Source: Streptomyces sp. SCL15-4 (GTDB taxonomy: Bacteria > Actinomycetota > Actinomycetes > Streptomycetales > Streptomycetaceae). Taken from it: a DNA stretch of 64,000 nucleotides. Position 1 is the first letter of the stretch, and every line of letters begins with the position of its first letter. The notes beneath the pieces are model-generated. The model was given only the letters and a program-made list of their open reading frames with translations. It did no database searches and was not told where the DNA came from. The translations under genes and the position numbers were made by a program. Shown here in pieces: positions 56,162-64,000 of the stretch. Location: assembly GCF_033366695.1 (NCBI RefSeq), contig NZ_JAOBTQ010000001.1:6386001-6450000 (forward strand), written 5' to 3'.

Positions 56162-56447
56162 CAACAGCCTCACCCGCCCCGCACAGAGCGCGGACCCGTC
56201 CCGGGTCTTCCGAGCCTCCCGGCTTGCCCCGCCCGGGCCGGCTCTCTCCAAGCCCTTCCGGCTTCCCGGCCGGGCCGGCTTTTCCCGGGCGGATGGTGGG
56301 GCTGGCACCACCGTCCCCTAGGGGGTCAGGGTCAGGGTCAACTGGGTGGGAATCCGGATGGGTTGGCGCCTCCGGATTCCGTAGCTTCGAGGTGTGGCCG
56401 CGACGGGCGGTCGCGGACCCCTCGAAGACGCACGCACGGAGGCGACC
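56162..56447. other. 286-bp intergenic stretch with tandem and inverted repeats
   Basis: Runs of C/G dominate the first 150 bases. Three tandem GGGTCA copies lie at 56323-56340. GGAATCCGGA (56349-56358) and TCCGGATTCC (56371-56380) form a perfect 10-bp inverted repeat with 22 bases between arm centres. No gene is seen. Confidence 0.55.
56323..56380 (+). promoter_or_regulatory. Possible operator/promoter for the small membrane protein at 56448
   Basis: Three GGGTCA units precede the GGAATCCGGA inverted repeat, whose arms are centred 22 bases apart, two helical turns, as in sites for dimeric regulators. TAGCTT (56382-56387) could be a -10 element. Confidence 0.4.
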
Positions 56448-56654
56448 ATGCCGGCCCGCACCCCCTCCCGGCCCCACCCGGCGACCACGGGCGGCGCCGG
56501 CACCCGGCTGCCCTGGTGGGCGCTCGCCCTGCCCGCCCTCGCGTTCGTCGCGCTGCTCGCGCTGATACTCAACCCGTCGGACGCCCAGGCGGCCGGCGGC
56601 GACCCGGCGATCGCGCGGCTGCTGGAGCGCGTCCAGCAGCTCGCCGCGCGCTGA
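56448..56654 (+). CDS. Small single-pass membrane protein
   Basis: 68 residues behind GGAGG. The start is basic and proline-rich, then one membrane helix (PWWALALPALAFVALLALIL), then a short alanine-rich tail with a likely helix AIARLLERVQQLAAR. No family recognised. It is close to the SixA gene and may share its promoter. Confidence 0.65.
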   Translation: MPARTPSRPHPATTGGAGTRLPWWALALPALAFVALLALILNPSDAQAAGGDPAIARLLERVQQLAAR

Positions 56655-56732
56655 CGGCAGGCGTCCCAGCGCGGTGAATCCGCATGTCAACTCCCTGCGC
56701 CGGGTGGTCCGTTTCATGCGAAGCTGGATCTC

Positions 56733-57251
56733 ATGAGCGTCGCAGAACCCCGCAGGATCGTCCTCTTCCGGCATGCGAAAGCCGACTGGCCCCAGGTTCC
56801 CGACCACGAGCGCCCGCTCGCCGAGCGGGGCCGCATGGACGCCGCCGTCGCCGGACGCAAGCTGGCCGACACCGGCATCGCCTTCGACCTGGCCCTGTGC
56901 TCCACGGCGACCCGCACCCGTGAGACCTGGAAGCTCGCCGTCCACGAGCTGGCGCACCGGCCGAAGACCGTCTATGAGGAGCGGGTCTACGAGGCCTCGC
57001 CCGGTGAGCTGATCGCCGTGCTGAACGAGCTGCCCGAGGAGGCGCGGAACGTGATCCTCATCGGCCACAACCCGGGCGTGCACGGTCTGGCCGAGGTCCT
57101 GGCCGGCTCGGCCGAGGAGGACGCCCGGGCCCGGATGAACCGCCGCGGCTTCCCCGCCGCCGCCTTCGCCCTGCTCTCCTTCGACGGCCACTGGAAGGGC
57201 ATCGAGCCCGGCGTCGCCACCCTCACGGACTACTGGGCGCCCTCGGAGTGA
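56733..57251 (+). CDS. SixA-type phosphohistidine phosphatase
   Basis: 172 residues. The histidine phosphatase signature is FRHAKADWP with the nucleophile histidine at H14, and the second catalytic histidine is in ILIGHNPGVHGL. The short length is typical of SixA. SixA removes phosphate from phosphohistidine on phosphotransferase or histidine-kinase proteins. It is convergent with serB. Confidence 0.88.
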   Translation: MSVAEPRRIVLFRHAKADWPQVPDHERPLAERGRMDAAVAGRKLADTGIAFDLALCSTATRTRETWKLAVHELAHRPKTVYEERVYEASPGELIAVLNELPEEARNVILIGHNPGVHGLAEVLAGSAEEDARARMNRRGFPAAAFALLSFDGHWKGIEPGVATLTDYWAPSE

Positions 57252-57285
57252 TCCGGCGCCACCGCGCCGGGCCTTACGCGTGCGG

Positions 57286-57309
57286 CCCGGCACCCGCCGG
57301 GGTGCCGGG
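57286..57309. terminator. Hairpin between SixA-type gene and serB
   Basis: CCCGGCACCC (57286-57295) pairs with GGGTGCCGGG (57300-57309) around a four-base loop. It lies between two convergent genes and could stop both. Further GC-rich inverted repeats lie up to 57370. Confidence 0.7.
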
Positions 57310-57380
57310 TCCTCCGGGCGGCGGAGCCGGCCGCCGGCCCACCACGGGCCGGACGCGGTCCGGCCCGGGTCCGGCCCGGT

Positions 57381-58604
57381 TCAGTCCTCGTCGTGCGTGT
57401 CGGCCGCCTCGACCTCTTCCCGGGTGACACCGAGGAGGTAGAGGACCGTGTCGAGGAAGGGGAAGTTCACCGCCGTGTGCGCTGCCTCCCGCACCACGGG
57501 CTTGGCGTTGAAGGCCACACCCAGACCCGCCGCGTTCAGCATGTCCAGGTCGTTGGCGCCGTCACCGATCGCCACCGTCTGCGACAGCGGCACCCCGGCC
57601 TCCGCCGCGAACCGGCGCAGCAGCCGCGCCTTGCCCGCCCGGTCCACGACCTCGCCGACGACCCGGCCGGTCAGTTTGCCGTCGACGATCTCCAGCGTGT
57701 TGGCCTGCGCGAAGTCCAGACCCAGCCGCTCCTTGAGATCGTCGGTGACCTGGGTGAAGCCACCGGAGACGACGCCCACCTGGTAGCCCAGCCGCTTCAG
57801 GGTGCGGATCAGGGTGCGGGCACCCGGCGTCAGCCGGACCTGCCGGCGCACCTTCTCCACCACCGACGCGTCCAGCCCCTTCAGCAGCGCCACCCGCGCG
57901 TGCAGCGACTGCTCGAAGTCCAGCTCCCCGCGCATCGCCGCGGCGGTCACCTCGGCGACCTGGTCCTCGCAGCCGGCGTGCGCCGCGAACAGCTCGATGA
58001 CCTCGTCCTGGATCAGGGTCGAGTCCACGTCCATGACCACCAGCCGCTGGGCCCGCCGGTGCAGGCCCGCAGAGACCACCGCCACGTCGACACCCAGTGC
58101 CGCGGCGTCGGAGGCCAGTGCCGTGCGCAGCGGCTCGGTCTCCACCCCGGACACGGCGAACTCCACCGCCGTCACCGGGTACTTCGCGAGCCGGAAGATA
58201 CGGTCGATGTTGCCGCCGGCCTTCGCGATCCGGGCGGCGATCGCGGCCGTCGACTCGGCGGTGAGCGGATGGCCCAGGACGGTCACCAGGGAGCGTCCGA
58301 GGCCGCGCGGACGGTTGTCGCCGTGTCCGGAGATGATCTCGGCCTGCATCTTCATCGACTCGGCCCAGCTGTGCACGGTGGCCCGCAGGTCGCCCTCCAG
58401 ACCGGCCGGCGGCTGGGTCACCAGGACGCACAGCACCAGGCGGCCCCGGGTGACGACCTGCTCGATGTCGACGACGTCGACCAGGTAGGCGGCGAGGGTG
58501 TCGAAGAGGCCCGCCGTGATGCCCGGCTGGTCCTTGCCGAAGATCTTGACAAGGAGGGTGGGGACCTCGGGGGTCTGCGAAGCGGAGGTCTGCGAAGCGC
58601 TCAT
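57381..58604 (-). CDS. serB: Phosphoserine phosphatase with N-terminal ACT domains
   Basis: 407 residues. Residues 1-180 are two ACT-like regulatory domains (LLVKIFGKDQPGITAGLFDTLAAYLVDVVDIEQVV is the first). The catalytic HAD domain has motif I VVMDVDSTLI, then GVVSGGFTQVTDDL and VAIGDGANDLDMLNAAGLGVAF. It removes phosphate from phosphoserine in serine synthesis; the ACT domains suggest serine feedback, as in mycobacterial SerB2. An upstream stretch without a coding signal separates it from the FHA-ABC gene. Confidence 0.94.
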   Translation of the reverse strand: MSASQTSASQTPEVPTLLVKIFGKDQPGITAGLFDTLAAYLVDVVDIEQVVTRGRLVLCVLVTQPPAGLEGDLRATVHSWAESMKMQAEIISGHGDNRPRGLGRSLVTVLGHPLTAESTAAIAARIAKAGGNIDRIFRLAKYPVTAVEFAVSGVETEPLRTALASDAAALGVDVAVVSAGLHRRAQRLVVMDVDSTLIQDEVIELFAAHAGCEDQVAEVTAAAMRGELDFEQSLHARVALLKGLDASVVEKVRRQVRLTPGARTLIRTLKRLGYQVGVVSGGFTQVTDDLKERLGLDFAQANTLEIVDGKLTGRVVGEVVDRAGKARLLRRFAAEAGVPLSQTVAIGDGANDLDMLNAAGLGVAFNAKPVVREAAHTAVNFPFLDTVLYLLGVTREEVEAADTHDED

Positions 58605-59182
58605 GGTGTCACCACCGTATCCGGCACCCAGTGCCTCCCGCCGCCGAGGTCCGCCTGACGGACACGGAACAATGGGCGGCGCCCCGGTGTCAGGAGCCTT
58701 GCCGCCGGGAGACGGCGAGGCACGGCTCCGGCCCGCCCCACCACGAGCGTGCCACGCCTCACCAGCATCCGCCGCCCCACCCCGCCCGGGCCCCACGCGC
58801 AAGCGCCGGCCCCGCACCACCCACGCCCCACGCCGATCGCCGTCCCCACCCCGCCCGGGAGGCACCGGGCGCCGGGCGAACGCGCGACACCGGCCACGCC
58901 CCGCACCGAGTGGCGTGAACCCGACGCCGGCCCCGGCCCCGGGCGTCCTCCGGCGCACCCGCCGGGCCCGCCGTCGGCAGGCGCCGGCGGACCGTTCGTC
59001 CTCCTCGCCGTGAGGGCCGCCCTCCACCCCGGTCCACCCCCGTCACCAGGGCGAGTTGGAGCGTGCGGGAGACCGCTTGGCAAGGCCCGGGTTTCGGTCA
59101 GGGGGCCACGCCTGGAATAGTTCCCCACGATGTTCGACATCCCTAGACTCCCCGCGACGGGGGTAATTCGGGGGACAACTCA
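58605..59182. other. 578-bp divergent intergenic region between serB and the FHA-ABC gene
   Basis: Very C-rich on the plus strand (58730-58990) with no codon-bias gene on either strand. A possible promoter for the FHA-ABC gene is TAGACT at 59144-59149, followed by a small CCCCG/CGGGG hairpin. No other element was recognised. Confidence 0.45.
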
Positions 59183-61849
59183 GTGGGGCATGGAGTGCCG
59201 GAACTCGTACTGGAAACAAACGGACGGACCTGGACGCTCGACCCGTCCAGGCCTTACACCCTCGGCCGCGATCCGCAGGGTGACATCGTCTTCGACGACG
59301 CCAGGGTCTCCTGGCGGCACGCCACGGTCAGCTTCAACGGCCACAGTTGGGTCATCGAGGACCATGGCAGCACCAACGGCACGTATGTGCAGGGCCGACG
59401 GGTCCAGTACACGGAGATCGTCCCCGGTGCGTCGCTGCACCTCGGCAACGCGACCGACGGCCCGCGGCTGAACCTTTCGGCGGCCACCGCACCGGTCGGC
59501 GGCCCGGCCCCGCAGCAGCAGCCGGCGGCTCCGTACGCGGCCCAGGCCGCCGGCGCCCCCGACTGGTCCCAGCAGGCCCCCGCCCACCAGGCCGTACCCC
59601 AGCAGGCGCCCGCCCACCAGGCCCCGGCCCACCAGCAAGCCGTACCGCACCAGGCCTCGGCTCCGCACCAGGCCTCGGCTCCGCACCAGGCCCCGGCTCC
59701 GCACCAGGACCCGCACGCGGCCTGGCAGCAGCCCGCCGCGTTCCCGCAGCAGCAGCCCGGGCCCGCGGAGCAGTACGTCCAGAAGACGCCCGGTGGTGGC
59801 GCGGGGGTGCCGCCGGTCTACGGCGACCGCAGCCCGACCACGTTCCACCAGTTCGCGCTCGGCCGCGTGATGCGCATCGGCCGTGCCCTGGAGAACGACC
59901 TGGTCGTCTCCGACCTCCAGGTCTCCCGGAACCACGCCGAGTTCCACGCCACGCCGGACGGCCGCTTCGAGATCCGTGACCTCGGCTCGCACAACGGCAC
60001 CTACGTCAACGGCCAGCCGATCCCGAAGGGCGGCTCGGCGCTGCTCGGCCCGAGCGACATCGTCGGCGTCGGCCACTCCACCTTCCGCATCGTCGGCGAC
60101 CGCCTCGAGGAGTTCGTCGACACCGGTGAGGTCTCCTTCTCGGCCCGTCACCTGACCGTCACGGTCGACGGCGGCAAGCAGATCCTCAAGGACGTCTCCT
60201 TCGGCGTTCCCGAGAAGTCGCTGATCGCCGTGATCGGCCCGTCCGGCTCCGGCAAGTCCACCCTGCTCAAGGCGCTCACCGGCTACCGGCCCGCCAACCA
60301 GGGCGAGGTGCTGTACGACAACCGGAACCTGTACAAGCAGTTCGCCGAGCTGCGCCAGCGCATCGGCCTGGTGCCGCAGGACGACATCCTGCACCGCGAG
60401 CTGACCGTGAAGAAGGCCCTGAAGTACGCGGCCAAGCTGCGCTTCCCCGCCGACACCACGGCCAAGGAGCGCGACGCCCGCATCGACGAGGTGCTGCGCG
60501 AGCTGAAGCTCGACATCCACAAGGACAAGAAGGTCACCTCGCTCTCCGGCGGCCAGCGCAAGCGCGTCTCGGTCGCCCTGGAACTGCTCACCAAGCCGTC
60601 GCTGATCTTCCTGGACGAGCCGACCTCCGGCCTCGACCCGGGCATGGACCGCGACGTCATGCAGCTGCTGCGCGGCCTCGCCGACGACGGCCGTACGGTC
60701 CTCGTGGTCACCCACTCGGTGGCCGAGCTGGCGTTGTGCGACAAGTTGCTGGTGATGGCGCCGGGCGGCGCCGTCGCCTACTTCGGCCCGCCCGAGGAGG
60801 CGCTCAACTTCTTCGGCTACGACAGCTGGGCCGACGTCTTCTCCGCCTTCGAGAACTACCGCGACTACGACTGGGCGGGCCGCTGGAAGGGCTCGCAGCA
60901 CTACCAGATGTACGCGGCGGAGATCGACGCCGTCGCCCCGCAGACCGGCCCCGTGCCCGTACCGCAGGCGCTGAGGCCGCCCAAGCCGCAGAGCTGGGGC
61001 TCGCAGCTGATGACCCTCGTCCGGCGCTATGTCGCGGTCATCGCCTCCGACAAGGGCTTCCTGGCGCTGACGGTGCTGCTGCCGGCGGTCATCGGCGCGG
61101 TCAGCCTGCTGATCCAGCACGACCGCGGGCTGCTGCCGAACCCGGTCAACCCCAGGACCCACCTGCCCGCACCGAACGGCACCGCCACCACCGTCCTGCT
61201 GATCCTCGCCGTCGGCGCGTGCTTCGCGGGCGCCGCGAACTCGGTCCGTGAGCTGATCAAGGAGCGGGTGATCTACGAGCGGGAGCGCGCGACCGGCCTG
61301 TCCCGCTCGGCGTACCTGATGTCCAAGGTGGTCGTGCTCGGCGCCGTCACCATGCTGCAGGGCCTGCTGGTCGGCGTCATCGGCTTCGCCAGCCGGGAGA
61401 TCCCCGGCGAGGGCCTGGTGCTCGGCGGCTCCACGCTGATCGAGCTGTGCCTGCCGATCATGGCGCTGGGCTTCACCTCGATGATGGTCGGCCTGGTGAT
61501 CTCCTCGCTGGTGAAGACCGCCGAGAAGACCATGCCGCTGCTCGTGATGTTCGCGATCGTCCAGGTCGTCTTCACCGGCTGCCTGTTCACCCTGCACGGC
61601 ACGCTCGGCGTGAACGAGTTCTCGTACCTGATGCCGTCCCGCTGGGCGGTGGCCGCGGCCGGCACCACGCTGGACTTCAACGCCATCGCCCCGAACACCG
61701 ACGACCCGGGCAGCACCGACCCGCTGTGGGACCACGCGGCCTCGGCCTGGGGCCTGGACATGCTCGTGCTGCTCGCGCTCGGCGCGGTCTGCGGCTTCTT
61801 CGTCTCCCGCTTCCTGCGCCGCCACGAGCCGGAGGTCATGCGCAAGTAA
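59183..61849 (+). CDS. Double-FHA-domain ABC transporter (ABCG-like half transporter)
   Basis: 888 residues from a GTG. FHA domain 1 (about 5-95: YTLGRDPQGDIVFDDARVSWRHA, GSTNGTYV) and FHA domain 2 (about 225-310: MRIGRALENDLVVSDLQVSRNHAEF, GSHNGTYVNG) each have the GR...S.H...NG pattern that binds phosphothreonine. A linker of about 120 residues is rich in Ala, Pro, Gln and His, with APHQASAPHQA repeats. The ATPase follows (GPSGSGKST near 352, TSLSGGQRKRVSVALE, LIFLDEPTSGLDPG), then six membrane helices. The layout matches mycobacterial Rv1747, a cell-wall lipid exporter controlled by Ser/Thr kinases. Confidence 0.92.
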   Translation: MGHGVPELVLETNGRTWTLDPSRPYTLGRDPQGDIVFDDARVSWRHATVSFNGHSWVIEDHGSTNGTYVQGRRVQYTEIVPGASLHLGNATDGPRLNLSAATAPVGGPAPQQQPAAPYAAQAAGAPDWSQQAPAHQAVPQQAPAHQAPAHQQAVPHQASAPHQASAPHQAPAPHQDPHAAWQQPAAFPQQQPGPAEQYVQKTPGGGAGVPPVYGDRSPTTFHQFALGRVMRIGRALENDLVVSDLQVSRNHAEFHATPDGRFEIRDLGSHNGTYVNGQPIPKGGSALLGPSDIVGVGHSTFRIVGDRLEEFVDTGEVSFSARHLTVTVDGGKQILKDVSFGVPEKSLIAVIGPSGSGKSTLLKALTGYRPANQGEVLYDNRNLYKQFAELRQRIGLVPQDDILHRELTVKKALKYAAKLRFPADTTAKERDARIDEVLRELKLDIHKDKKVTSLSGGQRKRVSVALELLTKPSLIFLDEPTSGLDPGMDRDVMQLLRGLADDGRTVLVVTHSVAELALCDKLLVMAPGGAVAYFGPPEEALNFFGYDSWADVFSAFENYRDYDWAGRWKGSQHYQMYAAEIDAVAPQTGPVPVPQALRPPKPQSWGSQLMTLVRRYVAVIASDKGFLALTVLLPAVIGAVSLLIQHDRGLLPNPVNPRTHLPAPNGTATTVLLILAVGACFAGAANSVRELIKERVIYERERATGLSRSAYLMSKVVVLGAVTMLQGLLVGVIGFASREIPGEGLVLGGSTLIELCLPIMALGFTSMMVGLVISSLVKTAEKTMPLLVMFAIVQVVFTGCLFTLHGTLGVNEFSYLMPSRWAVAAAGTTLDFNAIAPNTDDPGSTDPLWDHAASAWGLDMLVLLALGAVCGFFVSRFLRRHEPEVMRK

Positions 61850-61875
61850 CCGCGCGGCCACACCCCCGTACGACG

Positions 61876-61915
61876 CCGAAGGGCGGCGCCCCGGTCCCGG
61901 GGTGCCGCCCTTCGG
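61876..61915. terminator. Bidirectional terminator between FHA-ABC and SLT genes
   Basis: CCGAAGGGCGGC (61876-61887) pairs with GCCGCCCTTCGG (61904-61915), with an inner CCCCGG/CCGGGG stem. It is a 12-bp perfect outer stem followed by CTCTT on the plus strand, 26 bases after the transporter stop. Confidence 0.82.
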
Positions 61916-61946
61916 CTCTTCGCGTCGTCGAGGTCCGCGCCAGGCC

Positions 61947-62675
61947 TCAGTACGCGCTGTTGACGTTGTCGATCGAGCCGTACCGGTGGGCCGCGTAGTT
62001 GGCGGCGGCGGTGATGTTGGCGACCGGGTCGTAGATGTTCCAGGACGTGCCGGCCACGTGGTACGCGGTGAAGGTCGGCGGGATGACCTGGAGCAGGCCC
62101 TTGGACGGGATGCCGTTGACGGCGTTGATGTCCCAGTTGTTGATGGCGAGGGGGTTGCCGGAGGACTCCCGCATGATGTTGCGGTGCAGCCCGTTGTAGC
62201 TGCCCGGGATGCCCCTGGCCTTCATGATGGACAGGGCCTGCCGGATCCAGCCGTCGAGGCTGTTGGAGTACGTCTTGGCGGCGACCGGCTGGATGCGCAG
62301 ACGCTCGGTGGAGCGGGTGGCGGCCTGGACGGCGGAGTGCTGCCGGGCGGCCTTCGCGGCGGCGGCCTGCTTCTGCGCGGCGGCCTTGTCGGCGGCGTCG
62401 TCGGCGGCCTTCTTCCGCGCCGCGAGGGTGTCGAGCTTGACGTGGGCGGCGGCGAGCCGGCCGGTGACAGTGCCCTTGACGTTCTTCAGGACGGTGCCGG
62501 AGGCGACCTGCGCGGTCGCGGCCGGGGCGCCCGTGGTGACGGTGTCCTCGTGGCCGATGGTGGCCGACAGGGCGAGGGCGGCGGTGCCGAACACGGCGAC
62601 ACCGGCGACGGCGGCGATCTGCCGCTGCTTGGCCGGCGTACGACTGTGAGCTCGGGCGAGGATGTTCTTGGGCAT
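61947..62675 (-). CDS. Secreted transglycosylase-like SLT-domain protein
   Basis: 242 residues. The N-terminus (MPKNILARAHSRTPAKQRQI and the hydrophobic AAVAGVAVFGTAALALSATI) is a long signal peptide or anchor. A coiled alanine/lysine-rich region (about 75-115) follows. The C-terminal SLT lysozyme-like domain shows LHRNIMRESSGNP with the catalytic glutamate, INNWDINAVNGIPSKGLLQVIPPTF and NITAAANYAAHRYGS. Such enzymes remodel peptidoglycan in growth or spore germination. A structured leader precedes the gene. Confidence 0.88.
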   Translation of the reverse strand: MPKNILARAHSRTPAKQRQIAAVAGVAVFGTAALALSATIGHEDTVTTGAPAATAQVASGTVLKNVKGTVTGRLAAAHVKLDTLAARKKAADDAADKAAAQKQAAAAKAARQHSAVQAATRSTERLRIQPVAAKTYSNSLDGWIRQALSIMKARGIPGSYNGLHRNIMRESSGNPLAINNWDINAVNGIPSKGLLQVIPPTFTAYHVAGTSWNIYDPVANITAAANYAAHRYGSIDNVNSAY

Positions 62676-62830
62676 GGCTGATGGACCTCTTCGATAGCGC
62701 GGAGGTCGCTCCTGCGTCCGCCGGGGGAATCGGCTCCTCCCACACGAACGCCGCGGTGGTAACCCGCGGCGCTGAGCGACGAGGCAATTCTTAGCGGGCG
62801 CAAAATGCCCAGGCAAAGGTGCGACATACG
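62676..62830 (-). promoter_or_regulatory. Structured mRNA leader, possible c-di-AMP (ydaO-type) riboswitch
   Basis: The minus-strand leader of about 140 bases contains CGCTCAGCGCCGCGGGTTAC with the hairpin CCGCGG-GTTACCA-CCGCGG, then GGAGGAGCCGATTCCCCC inside GCGTTCG/CGGACGC, and a final GACCTC/GAGGTC hairpin that covers part of the likely ribosome binding site. c-di-AMP riboswitches are known before cell-wall hydrolase genes in Streptomyces. I cannot confirm the full consensus by eye. Confidence 0.45.
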
Positions 62831-63201
62831 ATCCGAGATAGTGGATCAGGGAAGGGCAAAATAGGACAGACGGGACCGTCGATCCCGTTCATGCGGCCGG
62901 GTCCTTCTCCTATGCGCCTTCGTACGTGATGCAGGCCCTATGCGCGGGCTCACATGGATTACCGAAAGCTCTCACAGCGAGTTGCTTCCGCAACGCTCAG
63001 CGTGAGGACCCTACTCCCGGAGGAGGAGACGGCCGGCGCCGGCCTCGTCACACCCACGCGCACCCACACCCCCACGCACGCGCGCGTGTCAGGCCCCGCC
63101 ACCGGCACTCCGGGTCCTCCACCGGCCCTAGGACCAGCGGACCAGGCCCCGCCGGCACCGGGCCGATCCGGGCTGTCGGACCCCGCCGGTACCGTGAGGA
63201 C
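62831..63201. other. Divergent intergenic stretch before the sensor kinase
   Basis: Holds GATCC-GAGATAGT-GGATC (62831-62848), a small inverted repeat in the promoter area of the SLT gene, and a C/A-rich and CGCGCG-rich tract near 63045-63100. No coding region is supported. Confidence 0.5.
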
Positions 63202-64000
63202 ATGAGTCAAGGCCCCCGGTCCGGCCTCGCCGCGGTGAGTTCCGCGCTGCTGGCCATGAGCAGGCACCTGGAGGTGCGCGACGTCCTCAAGACGATCGTC
63301 GCCTCCGCCCGCGAGCTGCTCGACGCCCAGTACGCCGCCCTCGGCGTCCCCGACGACCACGGCGGCTTCGCCCAGTTCGTCGTGGACGGCGTCAGCGAGG
63401 AGCAGTGGCGCGCCATCGGCCCGCTCCCGCGCCAGCACGGCATCCTCGCCGCGATGCTGCGCGAGGCGAAGGCCGAGCGCCTCGCCGACGTGCGCAAGGA
63501 CCCCCGCTTCGAGGGCTGGCCGGACGCCCACCCCGACCTGGCCGACTTCCTGGGCCTGCCGATCAGGGACGGCGAGGAGGTCATCGGGGCCCTCTTCCTG
63601 GCCAACAAGCGCCGCGCCAGGCCGGAGGGCAGCTGCGGCTTCACCCAGGACGACGAGGAACTGCTCTCCATCCTCGCCCAGCACGCCGCCATCGCCCTCA
63701 CCAACGCCCGCCTCTACGAACGCAGCCGCGAACTGACCATCGCCGAGGAACGCTCCCGCCTCGCCCATGAACTGCACGACGCGGTCAGCCAGAAACTCTT
63801 CTCGCTGCGCCTGACCGCCCAGGCCGCGGCCGCGCTCGTCGACCGCGACCCCGCCCGCGCCAAGGGCGAGCTGCACCAGGTGGCCTCGCTCGCCGCCGAG
63901 GCCGCCGACGAACTGCGCGCCGCCGTCGTGGAGCTGCGGCCCGCCGCGCTGGAGGAGGACGGGCTGATCGCCACCCTGCGCACCCAGATACAGGTCCTCG
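63202..64000 (+). CDS. GAF-domain sensor histidine kinase, 5' part (runs off right edge)
   Basis: At least 266 residues; the gene continues beyond the window. A GAF domain spans about 25-170 (VLKTIVASARELLDAQYAALGV, LGLPIRDGEEVIGALFLANK). The HisKA_3 dimerisation domain follows, EERSRLAHELHDAVSQKLFSL, with the phosphorylated histidine at H192. The kinase ATP-binding domain is beyond the edge. The NarL-type partner response regulator would be expected downstream, outside the window. The signal sensed is unknown; no heme-binding histidine pattern can be assigned. Confidence 0.88.
   Translation, partial: MSQGPRSGLAAVSSALLAMSRHLEVRDVLKTIVASARELLDAQYAALGVPDDHGGFAQFVVDGVSEEQWRAIGPLPRQHGILAAMLREAKAERLADVRKDPRFEGWPDAHPDLADFLGLPIRDGEEVIGALFLANKRRARPEGSCGFTQDDEELLSILAQHAAIALTNARLYERSRELTIAEERSRLAHELHDAVSQKLFSLRLTAQAAAALVDRDPARAKGELHQVASLAAEAADELRAAVVELRPAALEEDGLIATLRTQIQVL

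Overview
This is a very GC-rich window (about 72-73 percent by eye) with dense, often start/stop-overlapping genes, frequent GTG starts and almost only G/C third codon positions. Together with the gene content (FabG/FabI pair, SerB2-type phosphoserine phosphatase, PHO box, GH25 lysozyme, SGM_5486-type small protein) it indicates a Streptomyces chromosome, probably the core. From memory only, the order resembles the SCO18xx region of S. coelicolor, with a nitrate reductase operon as the most obvious local addition.

Left part (1-13.8 kb): a cobalamin (vitamin B12) biosynthesis locus. Seven minus-strand genes (cobD, cobQ, cobN, a fused ChlI/ChlD chelatase gene, cobO, cobB, cobI) overlap each other by 1-4 bases and lie behind a cobalamin riboswitch. 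cobM is cut by the left edge, and a ZIP-family metal transporter sits between cobM and cobI. Next come a small membrane protein and a PiT phosphate transporter behind a PHO box.

Middle (13.8-36.9 kb): mixed housekeeping and secreted functions. These include a GH25 lysozyme, class II aldolase, alpha/beta hydrolase, a proline/alanine-repeat protein with a PQQ-like domain, an ABC-F ATPase behind a possible leaderless 7-codon ORF, a small HTH protein, enoyl-CoA hydratase, an atypical SDR coupled to a GH15 enzyme, SURF1, a DEDDh exonuclease with BRCT domain, a VIT-family protein, a zinc alcohol dehydrogenase, a rearranged CaiB-type protein, a secreted subtilase and the DUF485/ActP acetate symporter pair.

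36.9-45.6 kb: moaA (molybdenum cofactor) faces a complete narGHJI respiratory nitrate reductase operon that ends in a TehA/SLAC1-like (TDT) transporter. The two convergent units share one 30-bp palindrome that covers both stop codons. MoaA makes the cofactor precursor that NarG needs.

Right part (45.6-64 kb): small membrane and regulatory genes, tyrS, a TldD/PmbA protease pair, fabG-fabI (fatty acid synthesis), a GntR/FadR regulator divergent from an MFS transporter with its 39-residue partner, SixA phosphatase, serB, a double-FHA ABC transporter (Rv1747 type), an SLT-domain cell-wall protein with a structured leader (possible c-di-AMP riboswitch), and the start of a GAF sensor histidine kinase cut by the right edge.

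No IS element, prophage, CRISPR array, rRNA or complete tRNA was found. The least explained signals are apparent leaderless starts, several palindromes and a tRNA T-arm-like hairpin.
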